NCBI RefSeq assembly: GCF_026745355.1
Contig: NC_079202.1
Coordinates: 10,403,487-10,467,486, forward strand
DNA: 64,000 nucleotides
Reading direction: 5' to 3'
From: Beta vulgaris subsp. vulgaris
Lineage: Eukaryota > Streptophyta > Magnoliopsida > Caryophyllales > Amaranthaceae
Positions 45,422-57,029 of this stretch are shown here, one piece after another. The notes below the pieces were generated by a model. It was not told the DNA's origin. It made no database searches and saw nothing but the letters and a program-made list of their open reading frames with translations. A program made the position numbers and the translations under genes. Numbering within the stretch: position 1 is the stretch's first letter; each line of letters opens with the position of its first letter.

Positions 45422-45659
45422 ATCCTCTGTTTTCCAATAAGTTATAAATAAAGAAAATGGAGGAAATTAGCAAGCTTAAAAAGAAGACTAGGACCACAAC
45501 ATAGTAAGATAATTAAAAAAAATAAACCAAAAAAGTATTGATCCGTTCCTACTTTTAGGTTATGTCCAGTTTACCTTATTTTTACTTATTTTAGATCAGA
45601 TCAAATTAGAAAAAATAAGTTCAGATCACATAAGTTCAGATTATGCTTATATTTAAAAA

Positions 45660-45660
45660 C

Positions 45661-45734
<74 letters not shown>

Positions 45735-45756
45735 GTTATTGTTGTTGTTGTTGTTG

Positions 45757-45838
<82 letters not shown>

Positions 45839-45840
45839 CA
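45660..45840 (+). repeat. (TTA)n microsatellite, ~180 bp
   Basis: About 60 trinucleotide units, interrupted near 45735-45765 by TTG units. The long open frames here (poly-Leu, poly-Ile) are artefacts of the repeat. Length is probably polymorphic. Confidence 0.97.
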
Positions 45841-45990
45841 TGATTATTATTATGATTATTATGAAGATTAATATTACTAATGCTATTATTGTTATCGTAA
45901 TTATTATTATTATTATTGTTATTATTATTATTACTATTATTTTTAATATTACTTTATACGATTATTATTACTATTCATATTACTATTTAC

Positions 45991-46255
45991 TACTCCCTCC
46001 GTTTCATTTTAATTATTACACTTTGATATTTTACACTATTCACAAATTTTACTTTGACCATCATTTGTGATTTATACGCGGATGAAAATATAGTCATGTG
46101 GGATCTTGTTAGATTCATCATAACATTTATTTTATTAATATGTACTTTTTATAATTTTTACAAATACAAAACTAAAGATATATGTCCTCTAAGTTTTACA
46201 TTGCCATGCGTGAAAAGTGTAAGTGTGTAGATTAAAAGGAAAAGGAGGAAATAGT
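45991..46255. mobile_element. Stowaway-like MITE, ~265 bp
   Basis: It starts TACTCCCTCCGTTTC. The right end is decayed (GGAGGAAATAGTA). It shares ATAGTCATGTGGGATCTTG with the sister copies. Confidence 0.8.
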
Positions 46256-46709
46256 ACATATTTTCAAAAGGAGTGTTATTATTGTCATTGTTGTAGTTAT
46301 TAATTATTAATATTGGTAATTAATATTAATATCGTTGTTATCATTATAATGTCATTGATATCACAATTTGAAGCTATTTGTGTTTAAGAAGAAGAATGTT
46401 CTTTTACCATTTGTATATGTTCTTTTTAATATTTGTTATTAACAATGTTGATATGCAATGTTATTATTTATATTGTACATGTAACGAAGATGACAATAGT
46501 ATATGATTTTTTTTTTTAAAAAAATTGGCAGATTAATATAAAGTATATGTTACGTACTAGTTTTTATATAACATGAGTAGCATGGGATAACATAATGGTG
46601 TTGGCATCACGTACAAAAAATTTCCTACAAGGGATTTCAACTTATCTTTAAAAACAAAGATTATATAGAACAAGACAACGATATAAGAAGAATAACAATT
46701 TTGTTCAAG

Positions 46710-46711
<2 letters not shown>

Positions 46712-46755
<44 letters not shown>
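46712..46755 (+). repeat. (AT)n microsatellite
   Basis: About 22 AT dinucleotides in an uninterrupted run. Confidence 0.95.
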
Positions 46756-46764
<9 letters not shown>

Positions 46765-47310
46765 CTAATTATAATAAAAAAGAGCAATTTATTGATATAA
46801 CAAAGAATATGTTGTTAGTTAAATCCAAACATATCGTCAATCTAAAATAACATTTATTTTTTATTTTAGAATGTGTTCTTTTAAATAGATTTTGTATGCT
46901 CTTTTAGTCTATGTTCTTTTTTTAGTATCATTATACGATCTTTTCATTATTATCTAAATTCTTATTGTAAACGGACCTTGGATATGAACAATATATATGT
47001 TCTCTTTACCATGAGCAATATGTTGTTTTTAACCTAAAATAGGTGTTTTTTTATTTATAATTGTATGTTCATACTAATTTGTTCTTTTGAAAAAAACTAA
47101 TTATGCTATTATTATTATCAAAAGTTGTACATACTAACAAAAATGATAGTAATAATAGTAATGAAATACAAAGTAATAATAATATTACTAGTAATATGTT
47201 TTATAAAAGATCATATTAGAAAAAAAAAGTCCAGATCAAGAAAAAAAAAATTCAAATCAAATCAGATAAGTTCAGATCAGTAAAAATAAGGTAAACTAAA
47301 CATAGCCTTA

Positions 47311-50298
47311 TAGTGGCATAGTAAAAATAATATTTTGGTTATTTCAAATATGGTATCACTTACTGAGACGTTTTTGTAGATTGATTTTGAGTATTTTCAT
47401 AATCAATTTGAAATCTTATAAACAGCTCTTTTGAGATTTTTTATTAAAATAAAATAGCTTTTTTTTTATAATGGATTGCTTCATTTTGAAAAATATAAAA
47501 CAAATGATTTAGGCAAGAGAATTGATATTGAGAGATTGATAATTGTATTTTTGGTTTTTCTTTTAGTAGAATATAATAGAAATATGTTTCCTCCACTTTT
47601 TATTACTTGCAATATATATCTTTGTAGACGTGTTTTATAAGAAAGAGATTAGAGAAATTAAAGTTTAAATAAATTTAATCAACTAATTTAGAATTTATTC
47701 ATTTATATGCGTGTTTAACCTAGATGTTGCAAGTAATAGAAAAAAGGTAGTTGTATTTGTTAAACCTTAATCTTCACACTGGTCAATAACCAAATTAAAT
47801 GTTAAAATATTTTGATTATTTGTATACAAACTCGACCATGGGAAATAACCGAAAAAATTAGCATACTACGATTGATTGGATAAAACAAGTGATCACTCGA
47901 ACTCGATCTGACCGAAAATCAACTTAACACTTCTAATAGCTTAAGAACTAAAAATTTGATCTTCAACTGTATCCAATTTTAAATGATATGATAACCTAAG
48001 GTGAACTCAAAATTAGAGACCTAAACTTAACTCGTACCCTACCCTTGATGATCATCGCATACCTAAAGTTTTTTTGGTTCTAATTTTAAGTTTCGATTAT
48101 CGATCTAATATTTGACCTTTCTAATCGGATAATTGACAGGCTAAAGTCGTATCACTTAATAAAAAAAAATAACCTAAGGTCCACTAACTAATAGGCAGGA
48201 AAATAGGTCGAATTCACAGGGTGATATCTATGCTATTCTATCTGAACTCTAATGTTATACTAACTAAATCAGATGAAAAGAGTTGTTCTACTGAACTAAG
48301 CAACTAACATAATTAAATACGAGCGAATGATTCAATTTAAAAAGAACTAGGATTTTGGATCACTATGCATGCAATACGGGAAATCAGGGACGAATAACAA
48401 CTACCTAATAAGTCAATTTATCTATGGCACGTGTAGTTTCTCTCGAATATTACCTCCCTCAAATATCACCTAGCCACTCTCACATGTCAAGGATCACTCT
48501 GCCTTATGATTAACCGCTTATACGATATCTCTCCTCTCGAAGTAGATCCAGTATTGCGATAGTAGAAATACAAATCATGCCTAATTTATAAATCTAGCAT
48601 GAATGATTCAACCACATGAAACGATTGAAATAGAAGGCAATGAGACTAATCTATCAATCTCTCATTGCTTACATAGATCCTCACAATCCTAAAAATAAGA
48701 CTACTCACTCATGTTTATGAAAAGAATAACAAAATCAATATAATAATTCATACTTGGAAAGATTGCAAATCACTAAGAGATGAATCTAATCAGTAATAGA
48801 GAAAGCAATAAAGAAGATTACCAAATTGAAGAACTTTATTGAACTTGCGAATAATTTAAAGATCTAATCTTTAATCAAAAGAGAGAAGCAATAAACCGAG
48901 GTTTGTGAATCACTCTAGAGAGACCTATGGAAACAAAAGCTAAACAAAAGGAGAATAGTAATATTCTGATTTTTCTATTTATACTAAACCTAGGACAGAT
49001 AGAAAAATCAAACAAAAATAGACCGAAAATATTAAAATAAGTGTATTGGGTCAACCGCCCGATCGGGCCAAACACGCCCGATGAAATCAGGATCATCACT
49101 CCATTCACAACACTAATAAACCAGTGCCCGATGCAATCGGGCCAATCCCCCCGATGTAATCAGGCCGCTCAAGCTCCAGCTGGGTACGCACACAACAACG
49201 CACACATACACGCGCGATCGGGCTGCAACAACGAACTACGAAAGGGCGAAGGACGCCCGATTGGGCCCGCAACAAAACTGCTTGTTGTCACTGGTGGGCG
49301 CCCGATCAGGCTTGGGCCGCCTGATGTGATTGGGCCTGGGTGCTTTTCTTCGCTCTTGGCTTTAAGTGACAAGTCTTCAACTCTTCTTTTGCTCAAGGGT
49401 CCCGGAAAGTGTCATCAGGAACTTGAGACTCAACATATGAGCCTTCAAACCTCTCCAATTTAGTTTACTAATCATAAGATAATAGAAAATAGGGAAATAA
49501 TTCCCTAAAACCGACAATTCGACAAAAACAAGAAAACCAAAACTAGATGGAGAAAGTTAGCATGAAATGGCTCCTAAGAGCACCATTGACATCTTTTTTA
49601 GCTCATAAGTAGGGGACAAAACTGTATATAAAACCATAACATCAAATTTCCCAAGCTATACGTTTACTTGTCCCCAAGCAAAGTACAACATGAACATGAA
49701 TATAATTGCTTCACACCTCAGATAAGAAATTCAGGCTCAAACATTTTCAAACTCATAATCCTTCAAGCAAGCAAAATTCAAATTCAATTGTTTAGATCAC
49801 CCTGACCACCAATCACCTAAGCAAACAATCAAGTGAAGTTGCCCTACATAACATGCAAATCTTGAAAAGGTGCTCACTGAGGTGTCAATCCTCTTAATTT
49901 AGTGGTGGGCATAATATGTGTCCAATCACTCATCAACCCAACCATAATATCCCTTCCCACTCGCACCCTCATGTGCTTAGAAAGGTATAATGTCGCTCAT
50001 CCTAATGAGGTCGACTCAAACAACAAACTTAATCTTTAACTTTGAGAAATTAGCTCAGTATTAATCCAATAAACAATCAAACACGTGCTCAAGAGGTCTT
50101 TCTCAGGATTGTAATGGGGCTAGGATAAAAGCGGATCGAATATTCGAAAAATCGGACGGGATCGACGGGATCGTGGATCAGATCGACCGGATCAGATGCT
50201 TATGAACAACCCTAGTAATTATTTCCTATTTGAGTAGTAAACTAGATAAAAAGAACTGTAGAATTTGGGAAAATTAGAGGCAAACTTGGTTATACATA
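47311..50298. other. Gene-free DNA, possibly an old non-coding retroelement
   Basis: 47311-48150 is AT-rich without features. From about 48175 the sequence has GGTCCACTAACTAATAGGCA and ACAGGGTGATATC, reminiscent of non-coding (LARD-like) LTR-element interiors, but I find no LTR pair. 49050-49345 is a GC-rich island with about eight copies of GCCCGAT(N)nATCGGGC-type palindromes. 49560-50100 resembles the same class of repeat. A degenerate hAT-like GGATCG-rich remnant lies near 50113-50213. Open frames here are not convincing. Confidence 0.4.
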
Positions 50299-50552
50299 TA
50301 CTCCCTCAGTCAACATACAATAGACTTCGCATGTCTAATTTTGATACTACTATTAAGTAAAGAAAATCTTCCAAAAAGATTTCCAATATATATAAAAAAA
50401 AGATATTGTCATACGGGGACTTGTTTGATTCGTCGCATTAAGTGCGTACGTAAATCAAACTTTTATAATTTTTACTAATATTTAATGAAAGATATTAATG
50501 ATACAACACGTGAAAAGAAGAAATGAAAGTCTATTACGGGATGGAGGGAGTA
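50299..50552. mobile_element. Stowaway-like MITE, ~254 bp
   Basis: It starts TACTCCCTCAGT and ends GGGATGGAGGGAGTA. The inside contains ATTGTCATACGGGGACTTG and GATTCGTCGC, matching the family. Confidence 0.85.
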
Positions 50553-51324
50553 TAAAAAACAAAATTAGTTTTTGTACTTTCTCTCAAAAAAATTAGTTGT
50601 TGTACTTGTTATACCAAAATTCAAAACCGATTGATTTCTTGACGTAGAAGCAAAGAATTAAAGGTGGGAAATTTTCTTTCTAGAAATGAAATTCTTGATC
50701 AATAGTCCATGTTTTACAATGTTTGGGGGCCCCTTAAATGTGAGACCCTGTTCTATAGAATACTTTAGTGCTATTATTACCATGGTCTAATTATGATTAG
50801 TATGTAATATTAAATATAGTTGTGTAGGTGCATGTAATTAAGTTCATTCCCAATATATAATTTTAAATTATATCAAATTTTTATACTTATATAAAATTGG
50901 AGATATCAATGACTAAAATTGTGCAAGGAGAATATTATAGTAAATATGTAAATATAGTTAGTGTTCACACTTAGACTTGTGTAATTATGTTAATTAGATA
51001 CTTAGAGGGTGTTTGGTATGAAGTTTTTTTTATGTTGGAAACGAATTCAAGTAAGTGTTTTCATTTCTAGTTGTTTGACATGAGTTATAAGTAACAAAAA
51101 TAGTTTCCAAAGGGTAACATAATCCTCCCATTTGTTACCCTTGTTAAACTAGTGGAAACAAAATCCATCCCCTTCCTCAATCATAATCTTCTCATATTGT
51201 TTCCATTTCACCATCATACCAAACATAAAATAAAGGTAACGCTTATCATCACCCTTTCCCTTCTTATTAAAATCCTTTCCATTCCATTTACACTATTTAT
51301 ACCAAATGCCCCCTTATACTCTTA

Positions 51325-51361
<37 letters not shown>

Positions 51362-51834
51362 TACACACACACACACACATACACACACAAATTCTTATAT
51401 TTGGCCGGTCGCACTAGAAATTTCTTGTGTGGCCGGCCCATATATAAATCCAGGTTGAAATTCCGCTTTTTCTTCCACGTAATTCTCCGGTGAATTACAT
51501 ACCAAACTCTTCTCTCTCATGGTTGAAGCCGACGACGAGGGTACTTCTCCTGGACCTCTTCATGACTAACATTTTCTCTCTCTTCAATTCATTTCTTCTA
51601 TTTTCTCTCTCCTCCGTTGAAGGAAGCTTCACTCGTTTTCTCTCTTCTTCTTCTTCTCTTTCTTTTCAATCTCTGAAAAACTCTTACATTTGATATGTAT
51701 CTGGTATTTTCTCTCCCCTCTTTCTAAACTGTTATCTTTGAGGGAAAAAGAGTTTGAAGATAGAATTGGATAAGTTAATTTGGGAATTCTAAACAGAAGT
51801 TAGTTTAACGTTTGCTTCGATTTGGGGATTTCAT
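50553..51834. other. Intergenic with a TA/CA microsatellite
   Basis: No secure gene. 51322-51390 is a (TA)n(CA)n microsatellite. Around 51480-51690 a CT-rich stretch holds a 16-codon frame, 'MVEADDEGTSPGPLHD' (51519-51569), of unknown meaning, possibly a decayed 5' leader. Confidence 0.4.
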
Positions 51835-51836
51835 TT

Positions 51837-52805
51837 GAGTAACCTCCTTTGTTCATCTTAGTAACCTTATTTATTCATACCATATCATACCAGTAGTCTC
51901 ATTTGTTCATATGAGTAACCTTAAAATATTATATGAGTAACCTTGAAATATTGTTGGAGTAACCTCATTTAGTACTATGAGTATCCTCATTTAATATTAT
52001 GAGTAACCTCATTTAATCTTATGAGTAACCTTGTTTAATCTTATGAGTAACCTCGTTTAATCATACTAGTAACCACATTTATTTATATGAGTAACCTCAT
52101 TTAATCATACGAGTAACCCCAATTGTTCACACAAGCAACCACTTATTTATTAATACGAGCTAGTAACCTCATTTGTTTATAAAGAGTAACCCTACTTATT
52201 CATACCAGTAACACCATTCAATCATACGAGTAACCACATTTGTTCACATAAGTAACCCCATTTTATTCGCATCAGTAATCCCAATTGTTGATACAAGTAA
52301 TCCCCACTTATTAATACGAGTAATCTCATTCGTTTAACAGGAGTAAGCCATTTATTCATACTAGTAACCCCATTTAATCATACGAGGAACCTCATTTTAT
52401 TCACATAAGTAACCCCATTTCATTCATATCAGTAACCCTAGTTGTTCATACAAGTAACCCTCACTTATTAACAAGAATAACCTCATTCGTTCATAAGGAG
52501 TAACCCAATTTATCACATAAGTAACCCCATTTCATTCATATCAGTAACCCTAGTTGTTCATACAAGTAACCCTCACTTATTAACAAGACTAACCTCATTC
52601 GTTCATAAGGAGTAACCCAATTTATTCATACTAGTAAACTCTTTCAATCATATGAGTAATCCTATTTGCTTATTAGAGTAACCACATTTCTTTGTAGGAG
52701 TGACACCCTTTTATTGTTAAAAGTAACCACATATTCATACAAGTAACTCCATTTGGTCATAAGAGTAACTTTATCTGTTCATTAGAGTAACTCTATTTGT
52801 TTATA
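51837..52805 (+). repeat. Degenerate ~22-bp minisatellite, ~970 bp
   Basis: Some 40 diverged units of an AGTAACCTCATTTATTCATA-like motif. A ~99-bp block of four units is duplicated (about 52406-52505 and 52506-52600), so the array also grew by larger steps. No coding sense. Confidence 0.9.
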
Positions 52806-52953
52806 AGGGTCAATTTCAAAAGGTCGTATCTCATAACATACTTAATATTTTGGGAAGATTCAAGTTGGATTCTCTCCTAAAGAAGAATTACTAAATTTTA
52901 TCGTAAAAGTCTAAATATTGCAACTAAATAAAATAGAGAAAGTACTATTTATG

Positions 52954-54069
52954 CGGTTATTTCACCAAATACCCCCGACAAATTAAAAAATTCACCATAT
53001 ACCCTCAATGTTTCAGATATTCACCATATACCCCTGACTTTTCAAAACTGTGCACCATATACCCATTTTCTAACGGACGTTAAGTCGTCGTTAGTTTTAT
53101 TTACGATTTTGCCATTATTAACCCTAAACCCTAATTCTAACCTAACCTTAATCCTAACCCTAATCTAACCCTTACCCTTACCCCAAACCCTAACCCTAAC
53201 CCAGCCCGACACCCTTCAACCCCAGGCCTAACCCCCACCCCAGCCCCACCCCTCCCCCTCCACCGCCGCATCCCCCTCCCTTCCACCGCCGACCTTCCTT
53301 CCTCCCCGACAGCATCCTTCCCTCTCCCCCTCCCCCTCTTCGTTGACCATCACATCAACTGTTCGCGCAGGGTAGTCGGTTCGCACAGGGTAGTCGGTTC
53401 GCGCAGGGCGGTTGGTTCGCGAGCAGGGTGGTCGGTTCGCGAGGGTTATCGGTGGGGGATTTTCTCGGGGGCTGGGTTAGATTTCACCACATGGTAGTCG
53501 GATTTTTGCACAGTGGCGGCGGAGTCGACGGTGAAAGGGGTGGGGGACTCCGGTGCAGAACGAAGAGGGGGTGGGGGACTCCGGCGAAGAACGAAGAGGG
53601 GGTGGGGGACTCCGGCGCAGAACGAAGAGGGAGGGTGAGGGGTGGCGAACAGACGCGCAGGGAGAGGAGGGGGTGGCCGGCATGCGCAACGACGGTGTGG
53701 TGGGGGTGGGGGAGGCCGGCCAAACATCGACGGTGGGGGAGGCCGGCCAAACATCGACGGTGGGGGAGAGGGAGGGGTAGAGGCTGGGGTGGTGGAGGAG
53801 GGGGTGGGGGTGGGGGCTGCCAAGGGGTAGGGTTAGGGTAAGAGGGAGGGTTTAGGGGTAGGATTAGGGTTAGATTAGGTTAGGTTTAATTAGGATTAGG
53901 GTTAATGATGGTAAAATTGTAAATAAAGCTAACTGTGGGTTAACGGCAGTTAGGCAAAAGGGTATCTGGTGCGCATTTTCGAAAACTCAAGGGTATACGG
54001 TGCATTTCTAAAACATTGAGGGTATATGGTGAATTTTTTTATTTGTCGGGGTATTTGGTGAAAAAACCG
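52954..54069. mobile_element. Long-TIR fold-back element with telomere-like arms, 1116 bp
   Basis: The arms of ~200 bp or more are inverted copies. Outer ends are CGGTTATTTCACCAAATACC and the complement of GGTATTTGGTGAAAAAACCG, with several CACCATATACCC repeats. The inner parts are telomere-like (CCCTAAACCCTAA on the left near 53119-53205, TTAGGGTTAGGG types on the right near 53825-53905). The core is GC-rich, with a tandem GTAGTCGGTTCGC repeat and a ~33-bp GGGGGACTCCGGCG repeat (three copies). Flanking duplication not clear. Pro-, Arg- and Gly-rich open frames are artefacts. Its size and structure fit a MULE-like non-autonomous element. Confidence 0.75.
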
Positions 54070-54535
54070 TTTATTAATTAGATTTGGACTTTTATTATAA
54101 ATGCCGTGTATTTTTGAAAAAATGAATGAATTTTAGTTTTTAAAAACAAAACCTTATCTTTACCACATCTCAAAGGAAAAACCTCAAGAGTTAGCTGGAA
54201 GAGTAAAACAATGTAGGCTGAGTCAGATCCATTCTATGGTCTGCCTAGTTGAAACTAAATAAATGTTTGTCATCAATGTTAGTTAAGAAGAGATCATAAA
54301 ATTCATATTGAGTTTACCCGTTACCCTTGCTATTTGCCAAGTCATTACCTCAATCCTCTTCTTTGACCATTCCAATCACATATTTAATTTCCTCCTTTTT
54401 CTACCTCTTTCTTAACATGAAAAGGTCAATTATTATAAATTGCCCAATTCACATACTCACCACCTACTCTTCCATTTTCCTTCAAATACACTTTAACAAT
54501 TATATTTTACTCTTTCTTTCTTTTACATACATGCA

Positions 54536-54542
54536 TATATAA
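54536..54542 (+). promoter_or_regulatory. Candidate TATA box of the 54.6-kb gene
   Basis: TATATAA lies 82 bases before the ATG at 54624, a normal plant spacing for a short 5' UTR. The region upstream to 54070 is the only unique promoter DNA before the fold-back element. Confidence 0.5.
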
Positions 54543-54623
54543 CTCCATACATTTATGTGCATGGAGTAGAACAAAAATCAAGGAATCATATAATTCATAA
54601 TTACACCAAATTCTTTTCTTGCC

Positions 54624-55514
54624 ATGGAAAACTCAAATAAACCAAGGAGTTTATTTCTCAAATTCTTACCAAAACCAGCTTCAGCAGCAAGCTTTCAAAG
54701 CAATAATAATGCTCATTTTAGCCCTGGAAGGGATCATCATCACTACAACCACCACAACAACCACCACAACAACCACCACTCCTCCACCAAGCTTAAAGCC
54801 CATGCACACAAGGGCTTTTCGGGCCCAATCAACTTCTCCACTCTACCCGACGAGGCCCGAACAAAGCCCAACAAGGATGGAAGTTTCGAGGCCCATGAGC
54901 CCACCTCACCAAAGGTCTCTTGCATGGGGCAGATCAAGTACAAGCACAAGAAAAAGAAGTTGATGAAAAAAGCTTCTAAAAATAGTATAAACACAAAATC
55001 TGATCATCAGCAAGTCAAGAAAAGTAGCTCCGCAATTAGTAAGTTTTTTAACAGATCATCATCATCGAAATTTGATAAGAAATCTACGGCTGTGCCTTCT
55101 TTGGGACATGGTAAGCATGGTAGGAGAGATACACTGGATCATAATTCTAGTAATAATAAGATCACATCAACGGCTATGGTGCCTTCTTTGGGACAAATGA
55201 ATAAATTTGCAAGTGGGAGAGAATCCTTAACTAACTTTGATTGGACGGCTCAGATCGCACCGTTAGATCATGATCGAGATTATTACTCTGATGATGATGA
55301 TCATAGAAGAGATCATAGTAGTGATGATGATGATGATCAGAGGGAGGTAATTATCCCCTACTCTGCACCTATGTTATTAGGTGGAAGATCATCAATTGAT
55401 CATGATGATCATGTGATGGGTGGGTTATGTTTAGAACCAAGGAAAGAAGTCAATCTTTGGAAGAGAAGGACTATGGCTCCACCTGTTCCACTTGCATTGA
55501 AATCCAAAGGTTAG
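54624..55514 (+). CDS. Syringolide-induced 14-1-1-like protein, intronless
   Basis: 296 codons from an ATG in good context (TTGCCATGGAA). The N-terminus 'MENSNKPRSLFLKFLPKP' is followed by a His/Asn-rich repeat (HHNNHHNNHH, near 40-52), then 'EPTSPKVSCMGQIKYKHKK' (near 90-110), the conserved core of this plant family first described as syringolide-induced in soybean. Next come basic and Ser-rich stretches, an acidic Asp/His-rich part (near 225-240), and a C-terminal motif, 'PRKEVNLWKRRTMAPPVPL'. Function is unknown; homologs respond to elicitors and stress. The protein looks disordered, with possible nuclear localisation in the Lys-rich stretch. The frame is intact. It is hemmed in by fold-back elements at both sides (ending 54069 and starting 55627). 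Confidence 0.82.
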   Translation: MENSNKPRSLFLKFLPKPASAASFQSNNNAHFSPGRDHHHYNHHNNHHNNHHSSTKLKAHAHKGFSGPINFSTLPDEARTKPNKDGSFEAHEPTSPKVSCMGQIKYKHKKKKLMKKASKNSINTKSDHQQVKKSSSAISKFFNRSSSSKFDKKSTAVPSLGHGKHGRRDTLDHNSSNNKITSTAMVPSLGQMNKFASGRESLTNFDWTAQIAPLDHDRDYYSDDDDHRRDHSSDDDDDQREVIIPYSAPMLLGGRSSIDHDDHVMGGLCLEPRKEVNLWKRRTMAPPVPLALKSKG

Positions 55515-55626
55515 ATAATGAGATTATGTTAAGTTATAGAGTTATTATTAGTTACTTGTAATATATAATTAATTACCTTCATGTATTTGATCCGAACTTA
55601 TGATTATTCCATGTGTATATATATTT

Positions 55627-56594
55627 GGAAAATTTGCCAAAAAAAACCTTTTACGAGTTCATTTTTGCGAAAAAAAACCTTATAAAGCATTTTTTGCGAA
55701 AATAAACCTAAAACTTATTTTTTTTTGCAAAATGAAACCTTATACCATTTTTCGGTGTTGACCTCTTAATTTCCGGCGTTGACCTTGGCAATTTAGTAAT
55801 TGCACACTATCCACTCCAATTTGCCATCCCCCCACCACCCCTCACTTCACCCCCACCTAGACCCCATCACCTGCAGCCCGCCCACCCATTAGCAGCCCCC
55901 AACCCCTCCCTCCACCCCCTCAGGCGGAAGCCCCCACCCCCCCCCTTCGCCCCTACCTATCTCATCTCCCTTATTCTTCCCTCCCTCACTGCTCCCCTTC
56001 TCCTCTCCCTTCGTTCATTATTGCGCCACCCAGAATCCCCATCCCCCCACAACTCCCCCTCCCACCCAGCCAAGGTTTTTCCGGCGCCCTAAAGCATAAA
56101 GATAGGAGAGATTGTAGCAGATAACAAAAATGGAGAGAGAGAGGGGGTTGCAGAGGGGGGTTCGCGGTGGGAAGGGATGGACGAAGGGAGAGGAAGGGGG
56201 AGGAAGAAGGGAGAGGAGAGATGGTAGGGGCGAAGATGGGGTGGAGGGTACGGTGTGGGGATGCCACATACGGGTGGTGGTGGGTCTGGTGGGGGTGGGG
56301 GGGGATTGTACGTGGTGGGGGCTGGGGGTGGGGGTGAAGTGGGGGCAGCAAGGGTGGTCGGGTGGGTGAGGGGCTGGTGGCAAGTGTTGGTAGTGGTGGC
56401 TAGGTGTTGATTAGGGAGGAAGAAGGGAAATAGAAGTGGTCAACGCCGAAAAATCTGTGGTCAACACCGGAAAATGATTTAGGTTTCATCTTGCAAATAT
56501 AATTTACTTTTTGGTTTTTTCTCGCAAAGAATGCTTTATAAGGTTTTTTTTCGCAAAACTGAACCTTTTGAAGGTTTTTTTTGGCAAATTTTCC
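55627..56594. mobile_element. Long-TIR fold-back element, 968 bp
   Basis: Arms of ~150 bp begin GGAAAATTTGCC and contain GCGAAAAAAAACCTTATAAA. The core is C-rich on the left and G-rich on the right, extending the fold-back. The flanks carry the 9-bp duplication TATATATTT (55618-55626 and 56595-56603), as for Mutator-like elements. It begins about 110 bases after the stop of the preceding gene, within or near its 3' UTR. Confidence 0.85.
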
Positions 56595-57029
56595 TATATA
56601 TTTTTCCATAGCTGGATTTTGGAAAATAGATGTCTTCAATTCATTGCAGTTGATAAATCATGAGAATTGAGAAATTATGGAAAAGAATCAATCACAATTT
56701 TCTTGATTTAGAAGTCTGTGTATGTGCAACAAGTTGAGAAACTAGATCATTCAATCAATTATAGACCTTTATAATGGGTCTGTGCATAGCATAAATACAT
56801 ACTAGCTTTTTTTTTTCACGCTATGGATTGCGTGTTCTATTAATGTTTTTTGTTTTTCTCAATTAGTTATTCATCAATGTTATAAAAAAAATTGATTCGA
56901 AAATTCATTTATAATTATTGTTAACTTTTTACTATATTTTTCTTACATCAATGTTTCATTGGTTTTATTAGTTATTTGTTCATCATTATTCAAATATATT
57001 ATTGAGAGAAAGAAATGTACATTAGAAAA

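Larger units (their letters stand above)
45558..47307. mobile_element. PIF/Harbinger-like element, 1750 bp, with simple repeats and a MITE
   Basis: The ends GGTTATGTCCAGTTTACC and the complement GGCTATGTTTAGTTTACC form imperfect inverted repeats, each followed by TTATTTTTACT. TTA flanks both sides (45555-45557 and 47308-47310). Inside are the long ATT repeat, a Stowaway MITE and an AT repeat. No transposase. Confidence 0.65.

Noticed and set aside
45643..45843. Long poly-Leu and poly-Ile open frames
   Set aside because: They are translations of the TTA microsatellite on both strands.
53428..53841. Gly/Arg- and Pro-rich frames on both strands
   Set aside because: They fall in the GC-rich tandem-repeat core of a fold-back element and have no domain.
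53119..53905. Telomere-like CCCTAAA/TTTAGGG tracts as a chromosome end or fusion point
   Set aside because: The tracts are degenerate, lie in inverted transposon arms and are flanked by ordinary sequence on both sides.
55986..56383. Pro/His-rich frames
   Set aside because: They read the C-rich/G-rich core of the 55627-56594 fold-back element.
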